Below are positions 37,836 to 46,585 of a stretch of 64,000 bases of DNA, one piece after another; position 1 is the first letter of the stretch; each line of letters begins with the position of its first letter. The DNA is from Candidatus Hamiltonella defensa 5AT (Acyrthosiphon pisum) (lineage in GTDB: Bacteria > Pseudomonadota > Gammaproteobacteria > Enterobacterales > Enterobacteriaceae). The stretch is taken from NCBI RefSeq assembly GCF_000021705.1, contig NC_012751.1, positions 1,662,006-1,726,005 on the forward strand, in the 5' to 3' direction. The position numbers were made by a program, and so were the translations under genes. The notes below the pieces were generated by a model. The model did no database searches. It saw only the letters and a program-made list of their open reading frames with translations, and was not told where the DNA came from.

Positions 37836-38207
37836 TTAAAGTACTTCTGGCGCCAAAGAAATAATTTTCATAAACTTTTCATTACGTAATTCACGGGTTA
37901 CCGGCCCAAAAATACGAGTACCAATAGGCTGTTCGGTATTCTTATTTAAGATAACACAAGCATTAGTATCAAACCGAATAATGGAACCGTCTGGACGACG
38001 TACACCCTTGCTTGTGCGCACTACAACTGCTTTTAAAACCTCACCTTTTTTCACCTTGCCACGAGGGATTGCTTCCTTAATTGAGATAACAATAATATCC
38101 CCAACACACGCGTAGCGGCGACGCGAGCCACCTAGAACCTTAATACACTTTACGCTACGTGCACCTGAATTGTCGGCTACGTTGAGCATACTTTCTTGTT
38201 GGATCAT
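37836..38207 (-). CDS. rplN: 50S ribosomal protein L14
   Basis: 123 aa (E. coli 123), starting MIQQESMLNVADNSGARSVK. It binds 23S near the factor-binding region and bridges to 16S. It is the first gene of the spc operon. The 158 bp between it and rpsQ correspond to the S10/spc operon boundary of E. coli; the gap is very AT-rich and I found no promoter or terminator in it that I would defend. Confidence 0.98.
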   Translation of the reverse strand: MIQQESMLNVADNSGARSVKCIKVLGGSRRRYACVGDIIVISIKEAIPRGKVKKGEVLKAVVVRTSKGVRRPDGSIIRFDTNACVILNKNTEQPIGTRIFGPVTRELRNEKFMKIISLAPEVL

Positions 38208-38365
38208 TTTAGTGCTCCAGTAACATTAACTAATTTAATACCTAAAAGCTTTTTAACATTTTTCAAAATACAGTTAGGAGTTTTAGGGTCGCTACTAAGC
38301 TGTGATATTAAAAAAATTTCAAAATCAAAGTTGTTATTCATTTCAAACTTATTTTATTGATTGAA

Positions 38366-38620
38366 TCAAGTAAGCGCTTTTTTTATAACGCCAACGAAAG
38401 TCCAAGCCTTTGTCTTTGATATCGGACGACATTCACGGATAGATACAATATCACCTACGTTACACTCATTATTCTCGTCATGTATATGTAATTTAGTAGT
38501 GCGCCTGATAAACTTTCCATAAATAGAATGCTTAACAAAACGTTCGAAAGCAACCACCGCAGATTTTTGCATTTTATTACTGATAACACGGCACTGAAGG
38601 GTACGAGTATTATTATTCAT
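38366..38620 (-). CDS. rpsQ: 30S ribosomal protein S17
   Basis: 84 aa (E. coli 84). It binds 16S helices 7 and 11 early in assembly. [20 protein letters not shown] and [17 protein letters not shown] are conserved. The start overlaps the rpmC stop (ATGA). It is the last gene of the S10 operon. Confidence 0.97.
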
Positions 38621-38853
38621 GATACCCTCACTTTTTCAGTCAATAAGGTCTTAATACGAGCAATATCACGACGTATCTTTTTAAAAAGATCAGTTTCTTT
38701 TAGCTGACTTGCTGCAGCATGCATACGCAAATTAAATTGCTCGCGTAAAAGCTTCAAAATCTCTCTCTCTAGCTCTTCTATACTTTTTTTACGCAGCTCT
38801 TTTAATTCCATTTTTTCACGCAGCTCTTCTAGAGGCAACTCTTTTAATTGCAT
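38617..38853 (-). CDS. rpmC: 50S ribosomal protein L29, with duplicated N-terminus
   Basis: 78 aa from the ATG at 38853; E. coli L29 has 63. The normal protein corresponds to [18 protein letters not shown] onward (64 aa, from an ATG at 38811). Ahead of it is an in-frame near-copy of the first residues, [14 protein letters not shown]. At DNA level two 15-mers, ATGSAATTAAAAGAG and GAGCTGCGTRAAAAA (S = C or G, R = A or G), occur in both copies. The outer ATG keeps the TAATG overlap with the rplP stop that E. coli uses, so translation probably starts there and makes a longer L29; an inner start at 38811 is possible. L29 lies at the tunnel exit, where an N-terminal addition might be tolerated. Confidence 0.93.
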
Positions 38854-39263
38854 TACATCACCGTTTTAGTTACAAAAGTGGTTCCAACAGGAAGCTTTGC
38901 CGCGGCTAGTTTAAAAGCCTCACGAGCAATTTCTTCAGAAACATCACCCATTTCAAATAAAACTTTTCCTGGTTGAATTAAGTCAACCCAATATTCTACA
39001 TTACCCTTTCCTTTGCCCATGCGTACTTCCAACGGTTTTTGAGTAATCGGCTTATCTGGGAAAACACGGATCCAAATTTTACCTTGGCGCTTAATACAAC
39101 GCGTCATTGCTCGACGAGCAGATTCAATTTGACGGGCTGTTAACCGGCAACGGCCAGAGGCTTTCAAACCAAAGTGACCAAAAATAACATCAGTCCCATT
39201 AGCCAAGCCGCGATTACGGCCTTTGTGCATTTTTCGAAATTTTGTTTGTTTTGGTTGCAACAT
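38853..39263 (-). CDS. rplP: 50S ribosomal protein L16
   Basis: 136 aa (E. coli 136), starting [20 protein letters not shown]. It positions A-site tRNA in the 50S. Its ATG overlaps the rpsC stop (TGATG) and its stop overlaps the rpmC start (TAATG), so the run is translationally coupled. Confidence 0.98.
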
Positions 39264-39964
39264 CAGCGATTCTCCTTACTTCGGCCTTTGCGCTGCTGTT
39301 GTTTAGGTTGTTCAGCCTGTTTAAACGGAAGCACGGTACCCAAAATTTCACCTTTAAAAATCCACACTTTAACTCCAATAACACCATAAGTAGTATGTGC
39401 TTCGGAAGTATCGTAATCAATGTCTGCTCTTAAAGTATGTAGCGGAACGCGACCTTCACGATACCATTCAGTGCGAGCAATTTCAGCCCCACCTAAACGA
39501 CCACTGACTTCTACTTTAATACCTTTAGCTCCAGCTCGCATTGTATTTTGTACTGCACGCTTCATAGCTCTACGAAACATTACTCGACGTTCTAGCTGTG
39601 AAGTAATACCATCTGCAACTAATTTTGGATCTAATTCTGGTTTCCGAATTTCATAGGTGTTAATTTGAGCAGGAACACCGGCAATAAGAGCAACACGCTT
39701 ACGCAATTTTTCAACGTCTTCACCTTTTTTACCAATAACAATACCAGGTCGTGCTGTGTAAATAGTGACACGAATGCTTTTTGGTGGACGCTCAATAACA
39801 ACATGAGAAATTGAAGCTTTTGACAATTCCTTCGTCAAAAACTGACGAACTTTAAAATCTCCCTGCAAATTTTCAGCAAATTCTTTCGTGTTGGCATACC
39901 AAGTAGAGAGCCAATACTTGATAATACCTAGCCGAATAATTTTAGGATGTACTTTTTGACCCAT
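39263..39964 (-). CDS. rpsC: 30S ribosomal protein S3
   Basis: 233 aa (E. coli 233), starting [20 protein letters not shown]. The KH domain (RPGIVIGKKGEDVEKLR) and the C-terminal S3 domain (GRLGGAEIARTEWYREGRVP) are intact. It lines the mRNA entry tunnel. It overlaps rplV and rplP by single bases. Confidence 0.98.
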   Translation of the reverse strand: MGQKVHPKIIRLGIIKYWLSTWYANTKEFAENLQGDFKVRQFLTKELSKASISHVVIERPPKSIRVTIYTARPGIVIGKKGEDVEKLRKRVALIAGVPAQINTYEIRKPELDPKLVADGITSQLERRVMFRRAMKRAVQNTMRAGAKGIKVEVSGRLGGAEIARTEWYREGRVPLHTLRADIDYDTSEAHTTYGVIGVKVWIFKGEILGTVLPFKQAEQPKQQQRKGRSKENR

Positions 39965-40314
39965 TACTCGTCTCCAGAGTCTCTGCCATCAGACACAACA
40001 ACAGTAATGTGGCTGGTGCGCTTCAATATACGATCTGCACGGCCTTTGGCACGTGGCATTGTACGTTTCATGGTAGGGCCTTCATCTACGAAAATTCGCG
40101 TAATTTTCAGTTCATCAATGTCAGCACCATCGTTGTTTTCTGCATTAGCAACAGCAGATTCTAATACTTTTTTAACTAAAACCGCGGCTTTTTTATTAGT
40201 GTAACTTAAAATTTCCAGAGCTCTCGGCACTTGCTTACCGCGAATCAAATCCACTACGAGGCGTACTTTTTGAGCAGAAGAGCGGGCGTGGCAATGTTTA
40301 GCGATAGTTTCCAT
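39964..40314 (-). CDS. rplV: 50S ribosomal protein L22
   Basis: 116 aa from the ATG at 40314 (E. coli 110). It starts [20 protein letters not shown] with AGGAAAGAG just upstream. The extended hairpin that lines the peptide exit tunnel ([20 protein letters not shown]) is complete; this is also the site of macrolide resistance changes in other bacteria. The tail SDGRDSGDE is six residues longer than in E. coli. The frame is open 50 codons further upstream through rpsS, which is not part of the protein. Confidence 0.97.
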
Positions 40315-40327
40315 CTCTTTCCTCATC

Positions 40328-40612
40328 TTAGCGTTTTTTTGCCTTTCTATCAGCGGCGACGTGGCCACGATAAGTACGAGTGGGTGCAAATTCTCCCAGT
40401 TTGTGGCTAACCATCTCGTCAGAAATAAACACCGGGACATGGAGACGACCATTGTGGATAGCAATAGTTAAACCTATCATTTCTGGAAAAATCGTTGAAC
40501 GACGAGACCAAGTTCGAATTGGTTTCTTATCCTTATTATTTTCTGCCGATTTTTCTACCTTCTTCAGCAAGTGTCGGTCAACGAAAAAACTTTTCTTGAG
40601 AGAACGTGGCAT
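40328..40612 (-). CDS. rpsS: 30S ribosomal protein S19
   Basis: 94 aa from the ATG at 40612 (E. coli 92), starting [20 protein letters not shown]. It pairs with S13 in the 30S head. [20 protein letters not shown] and [14 protein letters not shown] are conserved. The open frame upstream lies in rplB and is a shadow. Confidence 0.97.
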
Positions 40613-40628
40613 ATGGTTTACCCTGTGA

Positions 40629-41453
40629 TTATTTTTTACTACGGCGACGTACAATAGATTTATCAGTACGCTTGTTGTTACGCGTTTTCTTACCCTTCGT
40701 TTGAACTCCCCAAGGGGTGACGGGGTGCTTGCCGAAATTGCGGCCTTCACCGCCACCATGTGGGTGATCTACAGGGTTCATTGCTGTACCGCGCACTGTA
40801 GGACGAATTCCTCTCCAACGCTTAGCGCCTGCTTTACCTAAAACACGTAACATATGTTCAGCATTACCTACTTCACCGAGAGTTGCTCTACAATCTGAAT
40901 GGATTTTACGAATTTCACCGGAGCGAAGACGAAGGGTAACGTAAAAACCCTCACGCGCAATAATTTGAACATACGAACCTGCAGAACGTGCTATCTGAGC
41001 ACCTTTACCAGGTTTCATTTCTACGTTATGCACCGTGGATCCAATTGGAATGTTACTCATGGGCAAGGTATTTCCTGCTTTAATTGCAACATCAACACCC
41101 GATTGAACTTTGTCGCCTTTTTTTAAATCTTTTGGGGCCAAAATATAACGCCGCTCACCATCTGAATATAAAAGCAATGCGACGTTAGCTGAACGACACG
41201 GATCATATTCCAAGCGTTCAACCAAAGCAGAAATTCCATCTTTATTGCGTTTAAAATCAATCAGACGGTAATGCTGTTTGTGGCCACCACCAATATGACG
41301 AGTAGTAATACAACCCCTGTTGTTACGCCCGCCGGTTTTGCATAACTTTGTAAGCAAAGGACGATATGGTTTACCCTTATGAAGCTCAGAATTGACCACT
41401 TTAACAACATGGCGACGGCCTGGAGATGTAGGTTTACATTTAACGACTGCCAT
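40629..41453 (-). CDS. rplB: 50S ribosomal protein L2
   Basis: 274 aa (E. coli 273), starting MAVVKCKPTSPGRRHVVKVV. It is required for subunit joining and peptidyl transfer. The conserved histidine region GTAMNPVDHPHGGGEG (His equivalent of E. coli His229) is intact. It lies between rplW and rpsS. Confidence 0.98.
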   Translation of the reverse strand: MAVVKCKPTSPGRRHVVKVVNSELHKGKPYRPLLTKLCKTGGRNNRGCITTRHIGGGHKQHYRLIDFKRNKDGISALVERLEYDPCRSANVALLLYSDGERRYILAPKDLKKGDKVQSGVDVAIKAGNTLPMSNIPIGSTVHNVEMKPGKGAQIARSAGSYVQIIAREGFYVTLRLRSGEIRKIHSDCRATLGEVGNAEHMLRVLGKAGAKRWRGIRPTVRGTAMNPVDHPHGGGEGRNFGKHPVTPWGVQTKGKKTRNNKRTDKSIVRRRSKK

Positions 41454-41469
41454 TATTAACTCCTCCAGC

Positions 41470-41772
41470 TTATTCTTGACCCGTGACTAAGTCCAAGTTT
41501 TGGTCTTTTTTCAAGGTAATGTAAGCTTTTTTCCAATCGCTACAACGACCAATACGCTGACCTCTACGTTTTGTTTTTCCTTTAACTATTAAGGTGTTAA
41601 CAGCAATAACATCAACTTTTAAGAGACATTTTACTGCAGCCTTAATTTCTGCTTTAGTGGAATTTATTAGCACTTTAAATACGACGGTATTTTTCTTTTC
41701 TGTTAAAAAAGAAGATTTTTCTGATATATGTGTTGCTCGTAATATTTTTAATAGATATTCTTCAGAAGTCAT
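41470..41772 (-). CDS. rplW: 50S ribosomal protein L23
   Basis: 100 aa (E. coli 100). It sits at the tunnel exit and is the docking site for trigger factor and SRP. HISEKSS, the NTLIVKGKTKRRGQRIGRCS loop and DWKKAYITLK are conserved; the N-terminal half is more diverged than its neighbours. The start overlaps the rplD stop by 4 bp. Confidence 0.96.
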   Translation of the reverse strand: MTSEEYLLKILRATHISEKSSFLTEKKNTVVFKVLINSTKAEIKAAVKCLLKVDVIAVNTLIVKGKTKRRGQRIGRCSDWKKAYITLKKDQNLDLVTGQE

Positions 41773-42374
41773 GCCAACATCTCCTCAAGTTGCTTAACCG
41801 CATTCCCCGTCATAACCACTTTATCGAAAGAGATTAAACTCACTGGATCAATACCTGCAGCATCACGAACATCAACTTTATAAAGGTTACGAGCCGCTAA
41901 AAATAAATTTTCATCCACTTCTTCTGTTACAATTAAAACGTCTCTCAGAGACATTTCTTTTAATTTTTGAATCAATAATTTGGTTTTAGGTTTTTCAACA
42001 GAAAATGTCTCAACAACGATTAAGCGGTTTTGACGCACTAATTCAGATAAAATACTTTTTAGTGCGCCTTGATACATTTTTTTATTTACTTTTTGGCTAT
42101 GATCCTGAGGTTTTGCAGCAAAAGTAATGCCGCCAGATCGCCAAATTGGGCTTTTTACAGACCCTGCGCGAGCGCGTCCTGTCCCTTTTTGACGCCAAGG
42201 CTTTTTACGTGAAGCTTTAACTTCAGCTCTGCTCTTTTGAGCACGGGTGCCTTGGCGGGCGCCTGCCGCATACGCAACAACAACCTGATGGACAAGCGCT
42301 TCATTAAAATCACGACCAAAGGTAGTTTCGGAAACAGTTAGCGCGCATTCCGCGTCTTTCATTACTAATTCCAT
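41769..42374 (-). CDS. rplD: 50S ribosomal protein L4
   Basis: 201 aa (E. coli 201), starting MELVMKDAECALTVSETTFG. Part of the exit tunnel constriction; in E. coli it also represses the S10 operon by binding the rpsJ leader. The basic loop KKPWRQKGTGRARAGSVKSP is intact. Confidence 0.97.
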   Translation of the reverse strand: MELVMKDAECALTVSETTFGRDFNEALVHQVVVAYAAGARQGTRAQKSRAEVKASRKKPWRQKGTGRARAGSVKSPIWRSGGITFAAKPQDHSQKVNKKMYQGALKSILSELVRQNRLIVVETFSVEKPKTKLLIQKLKEMSLRDVLIVTEEVDENLFLAARNLYKVDVRDAAGIDPVSLISFDKVVMTGNAVKQLEEMLA

Positions 42375-42390
42375 TCCTATCTCCTCGACG

Positions 42391-43023
42391 TTACGCTTTG
42401 ACAGCCAGTTTTACGATCACATCTTTCCCCACTGCTCCAGGAACACCCCCTTTGATTAAAAGTATCTCGCGTACAACGTCTACACGCACTACTTCTAAGT
42501 TCTGGATTGTGACTCGTTCATTACCTAACTGGCCGGACATTTTTTTGCCTTTAAATACTTTTCCGGGCGTTTGGTTTTGACCAATAGAACCAGGAACACG
42601 ATGAGACAATGAATTACCATGACTAGCATCTTGTGTACGAAAGTTCCAGCGTTTCACAGTACCTGAAAAACCTTTACCTTTTGATTTTCCAGTAACATCG
42701 ACTATATCGCCTGGCTTAAACATTGACACTTCAAAAGTATGACCTAAAAAAACAGTTGCATCTTGTTCAGAGACACGAAATTCCCACAAACCACGACCAG
42801 CTTCTACATTTGCTTTGGCAAAATGCCCTGCTTTTGGTTTGTTAACTCTACTTGCTTTTTTAGTGCCCGTAGTTATCTGTAAAGCCAAATATCCATCGCT
42901 ATCCAAATTTTTTATTTGGGTCACTCGATTTGCTTTTATTTCAATTACGGTAACAGGAATTGAAATACCGTCTTTGGTAAAGATACGAGTCATACCCAAT
43001 TTTTTACCAACTAAACCCTTCAT
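42391..43023 (-). CDS. rplC: 50S ribosomal protein L3
   Basis: 210 aa from the ATG at 43023 (E. coli 209), starting MKGLVGKKLGMTRIFTKDG with GAGG upstream. It initiates 50S assembly; the loop TQDASHGNSLSHRVPGSIGQ, including the glutamine (in GQNQTPG) methylated by PrmB in E. coli, is conserved. A longer in-frame start eight codons upstream reaches toward rpsJ and is less likely. Confidence 0.97.
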   Translation of the reverse strand: MKGLVGKKLGMTRIFTKDGISIPVTVIEIKANRVTQIKNLDSDGYLALQITTGTKKASRVNKPKAGHFAKANVEAGRGLWEFRVSEQDATVFLGHTFEVSMFKPGDIVDVTGKSKGKGFSGTVKRWNFRTQDASHGNSLSHRVPGSIGQNQTPGKVFKGKKMSGQLGNERVTIQNLEVVRVDVVREILLIKGGVPGAVGKDVIVKLAVKA

Positions 43024-43055
43024 CGTTTCAACCTCTTCGTTGCTCAATGACTTGA

Positions 43056-43376
43056 CTAACCTAGTTGAATATGAACGTCTACACCTGCAGCAAGATCTAA
43101 GCGCATTAAAGCATCAACTGTTTTTGCTGTTGGTTCAATGATGTCAACGATACGTTTGTGAGTCCGTATTTCATATTGATCGCGCGCATCTTTATTAGCG
43201 TGCGGAGAAACTAAAATAGTAAAGCGCTCTTTATGAGTTGGCAATGGAATGGGACCACTCACCTGAGCACCTGTGCGCTTCGCTGTCTCTACAATTTCGG
43301 TTGTCGACTTATCTATTAAACGATGATCAAATGCTTTCAAGCGGATACGAATTCTTTGTTGTGTTTGGGTCTGCAT
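43056..43376 (-). CDS. rpsJ: 30S ribosomal protein S10 (NusE)
   Basis: 106 aa (E. coli 103). It is in the 30S head, and also acts as NusE in antitermination. IRIRLKAFDHRLIDKSTTEI and AKRTGAQVSGPIPLPTHKER are conserved. Three extra residues (MQTQTQQ against MQNQ) begin the protein. It is the first gene of the S10 operon. Confidence 0.98.
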   Translation of the reverse strand: MQTQTQQRIRIRLKAFDHRLIDKSTTEIVETAKRTGAQVSGPIPLPTHKERFTILVSPHANKDARDQYEIRTHKRIVDIIEPTAKTVDALMRLDLAAGVDVHIQLG

Positions 43377-43413
43377 TAGACCAGAACTCCGATTTTTTAT
43401 AAAAAATATTAGC

Positions 43414-43450
43414 TACACTCGCGTATAAAAATGACCGAAAAACGAGCGTA
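43414..43450 (-). promoter_or_regulatory. S10 operon leader hairpin
   Basis: In the roughly 140-nt leader of rpsJ, TACGCTCG and CGAGTGTA can pair (8 bp, one G-U) around a U-rich 21-nt loop. The E. coli S10 leader has hairpins bound by L4 that attenuate transcription and translation. The match is by position and shape only; the sequence differs and I cannot assign it to a named E. coli hairpin. Confidence 0.5.
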
Positions 43451-43522
43451 ACTCTTTGTTATATAACCTTCGAATTGAAGGTATTGTTCTTAGGCTGATA
43501 CTGAAATCCTTTAAGGAAGCGC

Positions 43523-43550
43523 ATTATACATAACTGTTTTTAGAAAACAA
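43523..43550 (-). promoter_or_regulatory. Probable sigma-70 promoter of the S10 operon
   Basis: On the minus strand a consensus -10 TATAAT (43523-43528) lies 16 bp after a weak -35 TTGTTT (43545-43550). Transcription would start near 43516, giving a leader of about 140 nt before rpsJ. The upstream sequence is AT-rich, as in a UP element. Confidence 0.7.
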
Positions 43551-43625
43551 CAGAATTCAAAGTTATCAAAATAAATTTTGATCATTTCGTAAAAATGTCC
43601 TTTGTTTTGAAAAAAAATTGAAATT

Positions 43626-44398
43626 TTATACCGACATAAGGCTTTGATTAAATCCATCTACAATAACGTGCGCTTGCTGCCGAGAACAATTGTCAATACG
43701 CGCATTAATCCCATAAATCTCCCACAACATTTCTGTTGTCAGAACTTCTTCAGAGGGTCCACTCGCTTTTACTCCGCCGTTCGCGACAACAATCATTTGA
43801 TCGGAAAAACGTAACGCATGATTAAGATCATGCAATGCAATAAAAACAATAATGTTTTTTTGTTGAGCCAGGCTACGAATAAAATTGAGTACTTGTAATT
43901 GATGATACATATCAAGTGCACTGGTCGGCTCATCCATCAGTAATATCTCTGGATCACGCGCTAAAATTTGCGCAATAGAGACCAGCTGGCGTTGCCCACC
44001 GCTTAATTCAGTGAGATAGCGAAAAGCCAATCCATTAATAGATAATGACGACATAAGCTATCAATCAAGATCAACTCATCGTTATGCACACGCCATGAAG
44101 GGGTAAATTGTTTTCGTACCAAAAGCAAGGATTCATAAACCGTTAACCGTGCATTTATGACGGCCTCCTGTGGCATGTAACAGACGCCAAAATGCCCTTT
44201 TTTATTACCCGTTAAATGAACCTTTCCTTCACCCTCTATGATCCCCGCCATACGTTTAAATAAACTTGATTTTCCCGAAGCATTCGGCCCAACCACAGCC
44301 ACCACCTGCCCTCCTAGAAAAAAGGAGGTATTGATTTTGCTCAACACTTGATGAGTCCCATAAGCCACCCCTACTTCTTCTAACCGTAATTTCACCAT
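43626..44398 (-). pseudogene. Siderophore ABC transporter ATP-binding protein, frameshifted
   Basis: A FepC/FecE-type ATPase split between two frames. The first 117 or so residues, with Walker A VVGPNASGKSSLFKRMAG and a Q-loop region CYMPQEA, read from ATG 44398; the rest, with signature LSGGQRQLVSIAQIL, Walker B ILLMDEPTSALD and the H-loop IALHDLNHALRF, continues in another frame. The switch is near 44040-44050, where one base appears to be missing between RHY and SINGLAFRYL. The start overlaps the permease stop by 7 bp. Both halves are otherwise well preserved, so the damage is recent or a base-calling error is possible. Confidence 0.85.
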
Positions 44399-45456
44399 GT
44401 ATTTCGCCTACTATGTAAAATTAATGTGACAAAAAAAGGGATGCCAATTAATGAAGTGACGACACCAATGGCTACTACTATTCCTGGTATCAGTAGCTTG
44501 CTCACAACAGAGCTAATAGAGAGCAATAAAGCGCCCGTCAGTAATGAAGCCGGCATAAAAAATCGTTGATCTTCACCTATCAACATACGAGCAATATGAG
44601 GCCCGACTAAACCAACAAATCCAATAGCACCCACAAAAGAAATGGGTATCGAAGCCAACAAACTCACTAATAATAAAATCTCAAGACGTATATTTTTAAC
44701 ATTGATACCTAGACTCTGTGCTTTTTCATCACCCAGCCTGAGTGTTGTTAATGCCCAAACCCGCTTGATTAATAAAGGAAGAGTGAGTATGAATATTGAA
44801 AATACCACGGCGACTTTTGGCCAAGTGGCTTTCATTAAGCTCCCCATGGTCCAAAAAACAACAGCAGCAACGGCTTGCTCATGAGAAAAATATTGAACTA
44901 ACGCCAACAAAGAGTTGAAGGTAAAGACCATTGCAATACCGAGTAATACCAAAGTTTCCGCACGCCCGCCCCGTCTCAAACTTAATAAGTAAATCATACA
45001 AGCAGAGAATAACGCCATGATAAAAGCATTAATAGAAATCATATATTCAGTTAATATTGGAAATAGTCGTAGGCCAAATACAAGCCCAAGAGCAGCACCA
45101 AAACTCGCCGCTGCGGCAATCCCTAATGTAAAAGGACTCGCTAAGGGATTATTTAAAATGGTTTGCATCTGTGCTCCAGAAACCGATAAAGCAGCCCCGA
45201 CCAGTAATGCCATTAATGCCATTGGCATTCGAATATCCCATAACACAACTCGTAATTGTACCGGCACTGTATTAGGCATGATAAGGGCTTTTGCAATATC
45301 CCATAAATCATAATTGGCTGGACCCAAAGCCAAATCCAATAAAAAATTCAATATCAGAAGTAGGGCAAGAAAAAGTAATAAACATATTTTTTTCCTGACC
45401 AAAATTCGATAGATATGAGATTGAGAGAGATCCTTTTTAATAATATTTAAATTCAT
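44392..45456 (-). CDS. Ferric siderophore ABC transporter permease, FecCD family
   Basis: 354 aa, full length for the family (330-350). An inner-membrane permease with about 9-10 helices that would pass ferric siderophore from a binding protein to the cytoplasm. Family motifs are DIRMPMALMALLVGAALSVS, MQTILNNPLASPFTLGI, the ATPase-coupling segment GLVGPHIARMLIGEDQR and EILLLVSLLASIPISFVGAI. The first 25 residues are polar and longer than usual. It lies between the binding-protein remnant (5 bp upstream) and the frameshifted ATPase. It is the only uninterrupted gene of the island; with broken partners it is unlikely to work unless it borrows them. Confidence 0.87.
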   Translation of the reverse strand: MNLNIIKKDLSQSHIYRILVRKKICLLLFLALLLILNFLLDLALGPANYDLWDIAKALIMPNTVPVQLRVVLWDIRMPMALMALLVGAALSVSGAQMQTILNNPLASPFTLGIAAAASFGAALGLVFGLRLFPILTEYMISINAFIMALFSACMIYLLSLRRGGRAETLVLLGIAMVFTFNSLLALVQYFSHEQAVAAVVFWTMGSLMKATWPKVAVVFSIFILTLPLLIKRVWALTTLRLGDEKAQSLGINVKNIRLEILLLVSLLASIPISFVGAIGFVGLVGPHIARMLIGEDQRFFMPASLLTGALLLSISSVVSKLLIPGIVVAIGVVTSLIGIPFFVTLILHSRRNTW

Positions 45457-45461
45457 ATTTT

Positions 45462-45716
45462 TTAATGATTTAAGGCAATAAAATAACCAGGTTCATACGG
45501 AACAGGTAAAAATCGTTCATGAAATTCACGAAAAGTCGCATTGGGATCCAATGACTGAAAAAGGTTTGGGTGAAACCATTTAGCCAGCTGCTGAATGGCA
45601 ATAAAATCATAAGGGCTATTATAAAATTGATGCCAGATAGCATAAAACTCGCGATTTTTTACCGCTTTAGTGCCAAAATAGGCAGGGCGATGAATGACAA
45701 ATTTTTCATAGATTCG
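45462..45716 (-). pseudogene. Periplasmic siderophore-binding protein, C-terminal remnant
   Basis: An open stretch of 84 codons without a start, ending at TAA 45462, reads RIYEKFVIHRPAYFGTKAVK, then NREFYAIWHQFYNSPYDF, LAKWFHPNLFQ, LDPNATFREFHERFLPV. This is the C-terminal part of an iron-siderophore substrate-binding protein (PF01497 type: AVK-N-x-VYA-HQFYNSP, LAKWLHPE-F). The N-terminal 220 or so residues are gone; the fragment begins inside the 3' end of the MFS gene in a different frame, so a deletion removed the intervening DNA. It sits 5 bp before the permease, its natural partner. Confidence 0.83.
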
Positions 45717-46564
45717 AATATATTTTTATTTTCAAAATAACGAGCCCAACAGGTAGCCGAAACAACCAACCCCAGCGCTTGCAATCCATAGCAAAAACCT
45801 GTAGTCAAATGACTCTCTTTATAAATATCGATGATATATAAAGAAAAAGAAGATTGTGGGATCATTCGGCTGACCAGTAATAAACCCAGAATCATCAGTA
45901 ATCCAAAAATATAAGAACGAGGATATTCGTCAGAAATTGGGGGGATGCTTTTATCCAAACACGGTTTTTCTTTTAAGCAAGATAAAACACCGTGGGATTG
46001 CGGCAAAAAAATCAAGATGCTGACAGCAGAAAGCAAACATAAAATCGCCGCTATCATGTTGATCCAAAAAAAACTCAAATAATCGAGAATAATCCCACCA
46101 ACAAGCGTGCCGAGAAAAGATCCCACATTAGTAGAAATCTGTAAGTAAGCAAATAAACGAGGTCTTTTATCAGAGGGAATCATGCTAACACCGTAAGCCT
46201 GTGCGGGGGCGATGTATCCGGCACAAGCCCCCTGTATAAAACGCAGGATCAGAATCACCATGATGTTATCAGTCCAAGCTAAAACAAACTGTGTCAAAGA
46301 CAAGCCTAAAAGCGCGCGCAGCATCATCATTTTATTCCCCATCCGATCGCCCATTTCCCCCCAAAAAGTACTGGTTAACATGATGCCAACCATCGGGAGC
46401 ACATAAACCGCCGTGCCGGAAAAACGCAACTCGGATGTCAAGCTGAGGCTTTTTAAATGTACGGGCCAAAAAGGGCCGCTCATTTCGATGGCCCCCATGG
46501 AAACTAATTGTACGACAAACAAAAAATGCATTAAGCAGGATACACTGCCTATGAATTTAGGCAT
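45659..46564 (-). pseudogene. MFS siderophore exporter, truncated at the 3' end
   Basis: 301 codons, of which about 280 are genuine MFS transporter (families have about 400). It starts MPKFIGSVSCLMHFLFVV; the loop 2-3 motif GDRMGNKMMMLRA, AYGVSMIPSDKRPRLFAY and eight to nine helices are seen. After about RYFENK the sequence turns into out-of-frame DNA of the binding-protein remnant and stops. The last three or four helices are lost. In siderophore operons such MFS proteins (for example SbnD, PvsC) export the product. It starts 21 bp after the true end of the opine dehydrogenase gene. Confidence 0.82.
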
Positions 46565-46585
46565 ATCAGACCTGTTATTTTTTTG

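Noticed and set aside
38208..38365. spc operon promoter between rpsQ and rplN
   Set aside because: TTGAAA and TATTAA occur but 20 bp apart; in such AT-rich DNA this is not enough.
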